Part shown: in pieces, positions 44,306 to 51,701 of the stretch
Layout of the letters: every line of letters starts with the position of its first letter
Numbering within the stretch: position 1 is the stretch's first letter
Source of the DNA: CBFDBF01 sp050304615
GTDB lineage: Bacteria; Pseudomonadota; Gammaproteobacteria; Chromatiales; Chromatiaceae
Assembly: GCA_050304615.1 (NCBI GenBank)
Contig: JBNLDW010000008.1
Span: 1 to 64,000 of the forward strand
Direction of reading: 5' to 3'
Length of the DNA: 64,000 bases
Made by a program: the position numbers and the translations under genes
The notes under the pieces: generated by a model
The model's input: only the letters and a program-made list of their open reading frames with translations
The model's database searches: none
Told to the model about the DNA's origin: nothing

Positions 44306-44734
44306 CTACGGCGTCTCACCTGCTTGATCTGTTATGTTTTTGATCATTTCAAGCTCCTCTTCTGTCAAAGCCCCATATAGTTTTGGATAAGACCAGCCGT
44401 AACCCCAACGAAAAGTGGTCGGAAAAAATGGTGACCCACCAACCCTAACTCCAGCAAGCATCAGTTTTGCTATCTTTTCTTCACCAACAGACGAGACACA
44501 GCTCCTTAATTCATTGTCAGCATCCAGCCTCTCCTCGTAGCTACCGCCTTTCCAGTAGGCGTAATCATGCGCGGTACAGCACTTGTGCCAGAGATCTCTA
44601 TGCTCAAGGGTGCCATCAGGAAAGCCGCTACATCCGTCACTCGTAAATGGCTTGATGTCATCTCCAGAGTAAAACACCACACCTGCTATGACTAAGAGGA
44701 GCAAGGCTATCAGGGCGAGGTAGAGTTTAAACAT
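44306..44734 (-). CDS. Phospholipase A2-like exported protein
   Basis: 142 residues with an N-terminal membrane or signal segment (about 4-22). The core has SDGCSGFPDG followed by WHKCCTAHDYAYWKGG and RLDADNELRSC. The CC-x2-HD motif is the catalytic helix signature of secreted phospholipases A2 (His-Asp dyad), and the upstream DGCS may serve as Ca2+ loop. Cysteines for disulfides are present. Probably periplasmic or membrane-tethered. Activity is inferred, not shown. Confidence 0.7.
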   Translation of the reverse strand: MFKLYLALIALLLLVIAGVVFYSGDDIKPFTSDGCSGFPDGTLEHRDLWHKCCTAHDYAYWKGGSYEERLDADNELRSCVSSVGEEKIAKLMLAGVRVGGSPFFPTTFRWGYGWSYPKLYGALTEEELEMIKNITDQAGETP

Positions 44735-44768
44735 ATCTTTCCATTAGGGTTTAATGCGATCGTGAGAG

Positions 44769-45494
44769 TTAATACGCATAGGTTGGATATCTATCTACAT
44801 AGTCAATGAATGCATCAAACACCCATCCCTCCACCTTTTCTGCGGCCCTAAGGCTTTTTATTTTGACCCACTGGCCTTTGTTGTAATCAACAACCACGCA
44901 TGTAGTTTGTCGATCTAAAATTCTCACGCGAGCTTGAAACGGAAGCTTTGCCAATACATTAGAGGATAAATCTGGTTTATCCCTTACCCTTACACTTTCT
45001 CCGTTTGTTATTCCTCTGCTTCTTTGGTTGTTTGGATGGCATGGGCCGATATATTCACTAACATAATCATTTTCCAGTAAACTTGTATCGCATTCGTATT
45101 CATCATGTATCAGCTGTAGCGGGGTATGCTCACTACAGCCGGACTCACAAACATAGAGACCACCTTCGCACTTCGCTAACCATTTTTTCAATACATAAGT
45201 TGTGCCAGCCAAGGGTGACTCGCCTTTTGCAGAGCACGAAAAGGTGTTTATATGATTGCTGGCAGAGTCGACGTGAGATGCAAATTCACAATCCTGGTCT
45301 GGGTATTGGATGCGCTTTTTGCCTGGGGCAGTTACCTGTACAGACTTCGTACTCGCGTGCGTAATAGGGTCATATACAAGTGCGACAACACGTATCTCGT
45401 CACCATAGCTATTGGTGCCGTGTATATCTGTCCATGTTGCCCCAAGGCATGGGATTGCAAACAATAGCAATGCAAAGACAAGAATTGGTTTCAT
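44769..45494 (-). CDS. Secreted Cys-rich protein with bacterial SH3 domain
   Basis: 241 residues. Signal peptide about 1-18 (ending CLGA). An N-terminal Cys-rich region (cysteines spaced through CEF, CSAKG, CEGGLYVCESGC, CDT) is followed by an SH3b-like domain (about 165-235: GESVRVRDKPDLSSNVLAKL, then QWVKIK and EGWVF). Such domains bind peptidoglycan or other envelope polymers. No known named family. Confidence 0.65.
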   Translation of the reverse strand: MKPILVFALLLFAIPCLGATWTDIHGTNSYGDEIRVVALVYDPITHASTKSVQVTAPGKKRIQYPDQDCEFASHVDSASNHINTFSCSAKGESPLAGTTYVLKKWLAKCEGGLYVCESGCSEHTPLQLIHDEYECDTSLLENDYVSEYIGPCHPNNQRSRGITNGESVRVRDKPDLSSNVLAKLPFQARVRILDRQTTCVVVDYNKGQWVKIKSLRAAEKVEGWVFDAFIDYVDRYPTYAY

Positions 45495-45548
45495 AGAGAT
45501 ACTCTTGTTCCCAAGCTGCGAGTAAGTCTAATCCTATTGATCTCTGCC

Positions 45549-46073
45549 TTACAACCTCTGAACGGCACTGGTAGCGAGCTTCTGCAGCAACTCAAACTGG
45601 GGCGACCCCTCCTTAATCTGCAACATAACCGGCGACAGGGTAACCATCTTGTTGCCATTGCTGATAGCGAGAATCGCCACCCCCTCCTGGATATTGTATT
45701 CAGGCTTACCTAGCTGGATGGCCACTGCGGCCTTGCTGCCTAGCCCTGGCAGATCGATGAGCCGATACCCATCTCCCATGTCAATGCTCTGCTTCAGTTC
45801 GGCTGGGGCGGCCTGGATCTGCAGAATGAATTTAGGAGCACCCTGGGCTGGCCAGACGCATCCCTGGATGTGTGGGGCAGGTGAACTAGGGCTTCCCGGA
45901 CCGGCGGGCCCGCCAAAAAGGCTGTCTACCTCCTGTTGGGTAAGCAGGCTGCATACATTCAGTGCTTCGCCAGCGCCATCTTCAGTAGCCACCGCTTGCG
46001 GTTGACCACTGTCGCAGGCGGAAAGGAATATCAGGATAAGGCCGTAAAGGAGGGGAGATATAATTCGTTTCAT
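45549..46073 (-). CDS. Lipoprotein, DUF3558-like
   Basis: 174 residues. Lipobox FLSAC near residue 19; then VCSLLTQQEVDSLFG and GCVWPA, the pattern of small periplasmic lipoproteins with a Cys-loop and a beta-rich core. GGAG lies 8 bases before the ATG. Function unknown. Its codon use looks G+C richer than its neighbours. Confidence 0.65.
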   Translation of the reverse strand: MKRIISPLLYGLILIFLSACDSGQPQAVATEDGAGEALNVCSLLTQQEVDSLFGGPAGPGSPSSPAPHIQGCVWPAQGAPKFILQIQAAPAELKQSIDMGDGYRLIDLPGLGSKAAVAIQLGKPEYNIQEGVAILAISNGNKMVTLSPVMLQIKEGSPQFELLQKLATSAVQRL

Positions 46074-46159
46074 TGGTAGTGCTCCATACTGGGAATAATT
46101 ACGTATGATGTTTAGAGTAAAGGATAGTTCACCGTAGCCTGATTTATTATGTGGAGCCT

Positions 46160-46255
46160 AACTAACCACAATATTAGAAACAATTGTGATCCGACCACAG
46201 TTTCTGTTTCATTCAGAAAAGGGCTCTGACCCCTTTAATTCTGACCCCTTTAATT
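46160..46255. repeat. Degenerate palindrome and tandem CTGACCCCTTTAATT units
   Basis: ACAATATTAGAAACAATTGTGATCCGACCAC (about 46169-46199, described here as two halves around ATATTAG) keeps the right arm of the island palindrome. It is followed by two tandem copies of TCTGACCCCTTTAATT near 46223-46255. Similar half-units recur at 47062-47083 and 48705-48721. Confidence 0.5.
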
Positions 46256-46326
46256 ACAGTGAGCGAGAGTGAGCGATCTTGATGCTGTTGTCAGCCATTG
46301 TTGTTTGTAAATAACGCAAAAAAATG

Positions 46327-46376
46327 TGGTCGGAACACAGTCTTCGCTAATATTAGCTTATATTGTGTTCTGACCC
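46327..46376. repeat. GGTCGGAACACA palindrome
   Basis: Arms TGGTCGGAACACA (from 46327) and TGTGTTCTGACC (to 46375) enclose a GCTAATATTAGC centre. It lies downstream of the Rieske-like gene at 46430. Confidence 0.7.
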
Positions 46377-46429
46377 GGATTATCCCTATTTATTAATGGC
46401 AAAAGTTTCATCTGATCCCAGTTATCTAT

Positions 46430-46945
46430 TTATTGTGACTTACCAATTATGACTTCATCACCTTCTACGATAAAAGTGGGGCTGTGAAGATCAGCTATCC
46501 AATGCCCCAGGTTTTTGCCTTTGTAGTTCCATCGCCACTCTTCTGCCATTGAGGCATCAATATCTTTGTCAAAGCACTTAATTTCGCCGCCGGGTACAAT
46601 CTGTGAGCCTTCTGTTTCCGGCGCAAGGTTTGCACAGAGTCCGCTACCGTTCCACCAATGATTATCGGGTATAACAAAACCATCATCTCTTGTGAGAACA
46701 ATCAATACACTGACATTGCCGTCGTGCTCTTTAATTACCAGATACTTATCAGTCCAGTTCCTATCTTGGTGGCCATCATAGAAGGCAAAATCACCGGGAT
46801 TAAGATCCCTGATGTTCAGTCGTGGAAGAGTTGAGCCTGCTGTCGCGGAAGGTCCTAGCGATAGTACAAATGGAGTTGCAGCTAAAGCTAGCCCGCATAC
46901 CCCTAGGCAGATGACTAATGTTTTCAGTACCTTTTTTCTATCCAT
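46430..46945 (-). CDS. Membrane-anchored protein with Rieske-like N-terminus but no cluster ligands
   Basis: 171 residues. The first 50 residues (RKKVLKTL, AATPFVLSLGPSATAG, LPRLNIRDLNPGD) resemble the anchor and hinge of the Rieske subunit of cytochrome bc1. The rest is beta-rich, but the CTHxGC and CPCHGS boxes are absent; only two cysteines remain (GLCANL, IKCFD). It cannot bind a 2Fe-2S cluster in the usual way. Likely a periplasmic protein anchored by its uncleaved N-terminus. Function unknown. Confidence 0.6.
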   Translation of the reverse strand: MDRKKVLKTLVICLGVCGLALAATPFVLSLGPSATAGSTLPRLNIRDLNPGDFAFYDGHQDRNWTDKYLVIKEHDGNVSVLIVLTRDDGFVIPDNHWWNGSGLCANLAPETEGSQIVPGGEIKCFDKDIDASMAEEWRWNYKGKNLGHWIADLHSPTFIVEGDEVIIGKSQ

Positions 46946-47143
46946 AGTATTAAGTGCAGGTTGTTGAAATCAGATAGGGGCGGCCCCTTTAATTAAGCAT
47001 AAGCCTGGAATTAAGTAAACTGTCCCCAGAAATCCACACTTATTATATGCCGCGGGTACCAGAAAAGGGCTCTGACCCCTTTAACTGGCTTATTGATGGC
47101 GTTTTTTATCTACTTGACGCCACAGTCGCTTGTTATGCTATAT

Positions 47144-47950
47144 TTAATTACCGAACTCAATCTCTTTTATATTTTTTTCATACTCTTGACGAATAAAGAA
47201 TACACCTTCCTCATATGTACCACTAAAGCCTACGATTCTTGCCTTTTCTTGATAAGTTAAATTACCCGTAATTGTACTACCATTTTTAAGAGTTACAGTA
47301 ACCTTCTCATCAGAATGAAATGATATATTCTTTATTTTATTAAAATCGATTGTTAATAGTGATTCCCCCCTGAGAAATCTAATATCTCTAAGATGTATAG
47401 GATCATTTCTTGCAATATACATAGATGATGGAGTCCAACTGCATCGCTCTAAATCAGCCACCGGAATCCTCGACCCATTGGTAAGAACAAGTGTATCGTT
47501 ATATAATTTATTTTTATTTTTTGCTTTTCTGATAGGAGGATCCTCCTTGAATGTAATTTTTTTTAATTTATCAGTAGAAAGTTCAATATCTCCATAGTTG
47601 CTTTTCCCAATAAATTTACCTATCAATAATTTTCCTATAAGAGTTTTCTCCTGCCCGTTTTTTTGATAAACCACAGTAGCGGTATCTTTCTTTAACTCAA
47701 TAGATATTAGTGAATCGATGAGAATTGCGACATGAAATATTTCAGTATCTACCCCAATACAAGGCTCGTTAACACCAAACCAATCGAGATCTGCTCTCGA
47801 TTTGTCCGCTGAAAAATATATATCCTCCACTTCTGTCGTAACGCCTGCCGAATCTATAATGAATGCTGCACGTTTTGAGTCTCCAGCAAATACAATAGAG
47901 GTAGTAATAAATAAAAATCCCAAACAATAGAAAAATATCGATTGTTTCAT
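47144..47950 (-). CDS. Secreted protein of unknown function with KNGSxIxG repeats
   Basis: 268 residues, Lys/Ile-rich, A+T-rich coding. Signal peptide about 1-22 (ending VFAG). Beta-strand repeats of the type TVTLKNGSTITGNL, LVLTNGSRIPVADL and QKNGQEKTLIGKL suggest small barrel modules. AGGAGG five bases before the ATG. Family not recognised. Confidence 0.6.
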   Translation of the reverse strand: MKQSIFFYCLGFLFITTSIVFAGDSKRAAFIIDSAGVTTEVEDIYFSADKSRADLDWFGVNEPCIGVDTEIFHVAILIDSLISIELKKDTATVVYQKNGQEKTLIGKLLIGKFIGKSNYGDIELSTDKLKKITFKEDPPIRKAKNKNKLYNDTLVLTNGSRIPVADLERCSWTPSSMYIARNDPIHLRDIRFLRGESLLTIDFNKIKNISFHSDEKVTVTLKNGSTITGNLTYQEKARIVGFSGTYEEGVFFIRQEYEKNIKEIEFGN

Positions 47951-48003
47951 AATGCCTCCTTTTTTCCTTGTTTATGATCCAGCTGCTCGTTTAACGAAAA
48001 ACT

Positions 48004-48069
48004 GGGTCAGAGAGCAATTAACGCGAATATACTGGCTCTCTAATATTAGAAACAATTGCTCTCTGACCC
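48004..48069. repeat. Perfect 16-bp inverted repeat GGGTCAGAGAGCAATT
   Basis: GGGTCAGAGAGCAATT (48004-48019) and its exact complement (48054-48069) flank a 34-base centre with TCTAATATTAGA. It lies between two minus-strand genes and is followed by TTTTT on the plus strand. This is the clearest member of the island's palindrome family. Confidence 0.8.
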
Positions 48070-48114
48070 GGTTTTTCTCAGGTTTTTCCTTTCTCTTGTA
48101 CAATGTTGCAACGC

Positions 48115-48570
48115 TCAGCTGCCGTCAATAGTTATGTATTGTTTCCCCTGAATACCTTTGTATTCAGCCTTCGTTAACGCATTAATATCATACTGGTTTA
48201 ACTGCATTACAGACTTATCAATAACCATAAGATAACCATCTGACATAACTGCTCCCCTAACTTCAATCATTCTCCCTATTGCCCTGACATCTGATTGGTA
48301 TGAGCGAAATTGCCCATAATTGACTAAGTCTGCACTGGATTTTTCACCTCTACTTACAACCACACTGCATGAAGCCAAAGCATTATAATATCCAACAACT
48401 TTAGTAAAAACCTGATCTCGAACAGTCATATTATTCAGATCAAACAAACGGAACTCACTATTGAAAAAGTCATAGCTATCTCTAATTACAGATCTGCAAA
48501 CTTCACTATCTGATTGAGGAGAACAGCCTGAAACAATTACACATACCACCAATATCAATAATTTCTGCAT
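48115..48570 (-). CDS. Lipoprotein of unknown function
   Basis: 151 residues from ATG 48570. Lipobox IVSGC near residue 16. Mixed helical composition; ends DINALTKAEYKGIQGKQY. The frame is open 40 codons further upstream, but those run into the palindrome region and the lipoprotein start is far better. Not recognised. Confidence 0.6.
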   Translation of the reverse strand: MQKLLILVVCVIVSGCSPQSDSEVCRSVIRDSYDFFNSEFRLFDLNNMTVRDQVFTKVVGYYNALASCSVVVSRGEKSSADLVNYGQFRSYQSDVRAIGRMIEVRGAVMSDGYLMVIDKSVMQLNQYDINALTKAEYKGIQGKQYITIDGS

Positions 48571-48666
48571 TTGCCACCACACTTTGGGTTTTCTGGGCTT
48601 AGGCTTGGGCATACGATGCTCAAGATCAATACCTGCGTCATTTAAACAAATCATGTTGTAGGGGAC

Positions 48667-48708
48667 AGACCACGTTTTTTCCTTCCGCACCCTCTTTAAC
48701 CGTGGTCT
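48667..48708. repeat. AGACCACG palindrome
   Basis: AGACCACG (48667-48674) and CGTGGTCT (48701-48708), followed by GACCTCTTTAATTACA. A shorter member of the island palindrome family, between the lipoprotein and membrane-protein genes. Confidence 0.55.
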
Positions 48709-48727
48709 GACCTCTTTAATTACAGGT

Positions 48728-49264
48728 TTACGTGTTTGTTAAATCATTTGTGTAGATAGGTATGCCATCGCTATCTTTCATACTATTGCTAAAGTTTTGG
48801 TATGGAAATATTGCGTACTTTAAAACCACAGCATAAATAATTAGAATAATACTCATGCTTATTGCGAGCAAGATAGGGAGGGGATATGACGGAATGAGCT
48901 TGAATGAATTAAGAATCCCTATCGCAAGGATATAGCAAAGTATCAAGTAACCAGAAGGCTGCATTTTAAATATGTAATAGGTTGCAGCACAAAGTATTAC
49001 TAATGGAAAAACTGCCGCTAATACTACTACAGACGTGAATTCTATTGATAATAAAGAAATAGTCCAGACGCGAAGAAGGACAAGGACAACACAAAGACCT
49101 ACAAGCAACATGTTTGCTTTATTGTACTTTTCAGCCTCTTCTGGATCTGGATGCCTCGCTAAATACTTTGCGACCTTTTTCTGCTTAAGGCCTTCATCAG
49201 ATGCTTTTTCAAATATTTCCTGTTTAGTTTTGCCCTCTTTTAAGAGATTTCTCACGATTTTCAT
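48728..49264 (-). CDS. Membrane protein with N-terminal helical domain
   Basis: 178 residues. A charged N-terminal part (MKIVRNLLKEGKTKQEIFEKA, then KKVAKYLARHPDPEEAEKY), looking like a small helix-turn-helix-type domain, is followed by four to five hydrophobic segments (about 50-155). AAGGAG lies 8 bases upstream of the ATG at 49264. Not recognised. Confidence 0.6.
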   Translation of the reverse strand: MKIVRNLLKEGKTKQEIFEKASDEGLKQKKVAKYLARHPDPEEAEKYNKANMLLVGLCVVLVLLRVWTISLLSIEFTSVVVLAAVFPLVILCAATYYIFKMQPSGYLILCYILAIGILNSFKLIPSYPLPILLAISMSIILIIYAVVLKYAIFPYQNFSNSMKDSDGIPIYTNDLTNT

Positions 49265-49293
49265 TCATGCTCCTTGTGTATTTAATACAACCT

Positions 49294-49342
49294 GGGTCGG
49301 AATACAATACTCGCTATATTAGCAAAAACTGTGTTCCGACCC
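49294..49342. repeat. GGGTCGGAATACA palindrome
   Basis: GGGTCGGAATACA (49294-49306) and TGTGTTCCGACCC (49330-49342) with one mismatch and a GCTATATTAGC centre. It lies between the membrane-protein start and the HNH gene stop. Confidence 0.7.
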
Positions 49343-49366
49343 CATTTTTCTATGTTTAGCAACTCG

Positions 49367-50119
49367 TTAGCCGGTTTCTTTTTGCCCAACATTGATAATG
49401 CTTTCATTGTATTTAGAAAACACCATAAGATGACAAACTGGCCAATTAGATTTAGGCCCCATTCCACCCTCTAAAACCTGCTGCTCTCTTGCCCCAAATA
49501 ACCACAAGCCATTCTCATCTAACTCTTTAATATCTTTTGTCAAGCTTTGTTCAATCTGAATGCGTTGACCAATTTCATCAATACCAAGATCAACCCAATC
49601 TTGAATGTTTTGAAAAAAACCAGACACTAGGCCAACCAATTCTTCAGTGTCTATATCCTCGTAGTCAAAAGCACCAGCGGACGTATTTTGCGCCAAAGAT
49701 AATAAGTCTTTCCCGGTTGTAATTCTTTGAAGGTGACTAGGGATGTTTTCTTTGAGCCTTCTAATTTTAACTGGTTTGGTGTATCCCGCTTCAGATAACT
49801 TATCATTTACCCACTGCTCATGTTCTTTTTTAATATTAATTAACAAAGATTCCGTAAAGGTCTCAAACTGATCATCCACCTGCTTGTGATGAACTTTGCA
49901 AAGCAAAATTATATTATTAGGTACATCGTGTTCATCTTCTGGATAGTTTTCTCGATACCGAGGCCCATTTATTAATTTTGAAACAATATGGCATTCATCA
50001 CCGACAATAGACTCGCTATCTAAATCAGTTGGATCCATTAAAATTACTTTTTTACAAATCGCACATCTGTTACCGGACCTACCCCAAACTATTTTTCTAT
50101 TTTTATCTGATAATGACAT
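49367..50119 (-). CDS. HNH endonuclease-domain protein
   Basis: 250 residues. HNH nuclease in the N-terminal 100 residues: CAICKK zinc knuckle, DECHIVSK, NNIILLCKVHHKQVDD. The C-terminal part (about 105-250) is an unrecognised helical region with EQWVNDKLSEAG. Such stand-alone HNH proteins may be defence nucleases or mobile-element enzymes; no intron, methylase or phage gene is adjacent. It is the 5'-most gene of the minus-strand island. Confidence 0.8.
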   Translation of the reverse strand: MSLSDKNRKIVWGRSGNRCAICKKVILMDPTDLDSESIVGDECHIVSKLINGPRYRENYPEDEHDVPNNIILLCKVHHKQVDDQFETFTESLLINIKKEHEQWVNDKLSEAGYTKPVKIRRLKENIPSHLQRITTGKDLLSLAQNTSAGAFDYEDIDTEELVGLVSGFFQNIQDWVDLGIDEIGQRIQIEQSLTKDIKELDENGLWLFGAREQQVLEGGMGPKSNWPVCHLMVFSKYNESIINVGQKETG

Positions 50120-50331
50120 GGTTATTTTCAGCTAACAGATATTTATTCGACATGCGCGAATATTGGGTTACACAATCAGCACTAACTGGAATACGCCGCA
50201 AAAGGCGATAAGACGAGAGCAGCGATATTTCATTTGCTGTCGTTTGATTCGATGAGTATCCGCCTGAGCGGGATTATGGTCAAGCGGCAGAGGGGGAGAT
50301 CTATATTAGAGTTGTCTTTTTTAGTTCCTGG

Positions 50332-50354
50332 ATCCCGCGGTCAAGCCGCGGGAT
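50332..50354. repeat. ATCCCGCGG hairpin (dispersed palindrome type)
   Basis: ATCCCGCGG-TCAAG-CCGCGGGAT is a perfect 9-bp stem, flanked by CTGG and GACA. This sequence type is a common dispersed palindrome in proteobacteria (from memory). Part of the 469-base gene-free stretch 50120-50588. Confidence 0.6.
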
Positions 50355-50379
50355 GACAAAATAACAGCGGGATGATATC

Positions 50380-50580
50380 TCACGCCTCTAGCGCAACGCC
50401 CCCTGATGTTATAGCAAGCAGGTCGTTGATGTCGGCCTCGATGATCTCTAAGCCTATCTTTCTGCAGAAGCGCCGCTCTTTCTAGGTCGGCTCAAATATC
50501 AGCGCCCAGCCGACTGGTCGATCTCTTTGTCAGTGTATTTCTCACCATCATAGTAATGGATGAGAATATCCAGTGATTTA
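50380..50580 (-). pseudogene. Decayed small gene fragment
   Basis: Minus-strand reading from about 50580 gives KSLDILIHYYDGEKYTDKEI and DQSAGR, then a stop. A second frame continues as KERRFCRKIGLEIIEADIND and LLAITSGGVALEA to the stop at 50380. Both pieces look like real coding sequence and suggest one gene split by frameshift. No start codon with a Shine-Dalgarno sequence is visible, and the family is not recognised. Confidence 0.35.
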
Positions 50581-50588
50581 TTGTGCTG

Positions 50589-51515
50589 CTAGTGGAGGTT
50601 CATCAGTACTCGTAGGTGGGCCTCTACGCTACGGGCCAGGGCGCTGAGTGCATAGCCGCCCTCTAGGGTGGAGACTACTCGGCCTGCGCTATATGCATCT
50701 GCTATATCTATGATCTGTTCGGTGACCCAGCGGTAGTCTGCCTCCTTAAGGCTGACCCCGGACATGTCATCCTCTATGTGGGCATCGAATCCGGCAGATA
50801 CGAAGATCATCTGTGGTTTGAAGCGGTGTAGGGCAGGTAGCCATTTCTCCTCTACTGCGGCATGAAACTCCACGCTGCCGGCGGTCGCATCTAGCGGGGC
50901 GCAGATGATGCGGTCGCCATCCTCTTGGAAGTGGGTATAGGGGTAGAAGGGGTGTTGAAAGGTGGAGCAGAGCATTACCCGCTCGTCATCGCTGAAGATA
51001 TCTTCTGTGCCGTTACCGTGGTGTACATCAAAATCGAGTATTGCGACTCGCTCTAGCCCATGCACCGACAGGGCATGAGCGGCACCGACAGCAGCGTTAT
51101 TGTAGATACAGAAGCCCATCGCCCGGTTGTGCTCTGCATGGTGGCCAGGTGGCCGTACTGCACAGAAGGCGTTGTCTAGATCGTCTTGCATAACCAGATC
51201 GGTAGCATGCACTACGGCACCTGCGGCGCGCCTGGCCGCTTCAAGACTCTGGGGGCTGATGGGTGTATCTGGGTCCAGATAGGCCATTCCCTGCTGTGGT
51301 GCGTTGGCGGTAACCTGCTGTAGATAGGCGGAATCATGTACCCGTAGTAGCTGCTCTTCGGTGGCTGCTGGTGCCTCGTGGTGTTGTAGGAAGTCATATA
51401 GATGGGCGGCTAAGAGGCGATCCTGGATGGCGCTCAGGCGTGCGGCACACTCTGGATGCGCAGTTCCGGTATCATGCTGCTGGCAGGCGTTGTGACTGAT
51501 GTATGCGGTGCGCAC
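50589..51515 (-). CDS. Histone deacetylase-family amidohydrolase
   Basis: 308-residue class II HDAC-like protein, a Zn2+-dependent deacetylase of acetyl-lysine or acetyl-polyamines in the cytosol. Active-site motifs: RPPGHHAEH, ILDFDVHHGNGT (zinc Asp and His), SAGFDAH (zinc Asp) and LEGGY with the near-C-terminal glycine pair. Divergent from the patZ gene, with 186 bases between the starts. It may reverse acetylation made by PatZ; alternatively it could act on acetylpolyamines. Confidence 0.92.
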   Translation of the reverse strand: MRTAYISHNACQQHDTGTAHPECAARLSAIQDRLLAAHLYDFLQHHEAPAATEEQLLRVHDSAYLQQVTANAPQQGMAYLDPDTPISPQSLEAARRAAGAVVHATDLVMQDDLDNAFCAVRPPGHHAEHNRAMGFCIYNNAAVGAAHALSVHGLERVAILDFDVHHGNGTEDIFSDDERVMLCSTFQHPFYPYTHFQEDGDRIICAPLDATAGSVEFHAAVEEKWLPALHRFKPQMIFVSAGFDAHIEDDMSGVSLKEADYRWVTEQIIDIADAYSAGRVVSTLEGGYALSALARSVEAHLRVLMNLH

Positions 51516-51701
51516 GGGTATCCTCTATTAATACTGTGTTGCCATACTTGTAGCATAGCGGTCATCTTCAGCGGTTACCATTCCACCACTCAAATTTACA
51601 CTATAAAGCGTTTTTTTTTGTTATCGGAATAAATACCAACTATGCTTCTTACTAGTAAGGCCCGCGCTACTTCGCGGTCCATGTTTGCAGGACGTAACTT
51701 A

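Noticed and set aside
49282..49467. 61-codon minus-strand gene after the HNH gene
   Set aside because: Overlaps the HNH gene's end in another frame and runs into the palindrome at 49294-49342.
43738..50119. Integron cassette array with attC sites
   Set aside because: The palindromes lack the paired RYYYAAC/GTTRRRY core sites and no integrase gene is in the window; genes are longer and the palindromes resemble REP elements more.
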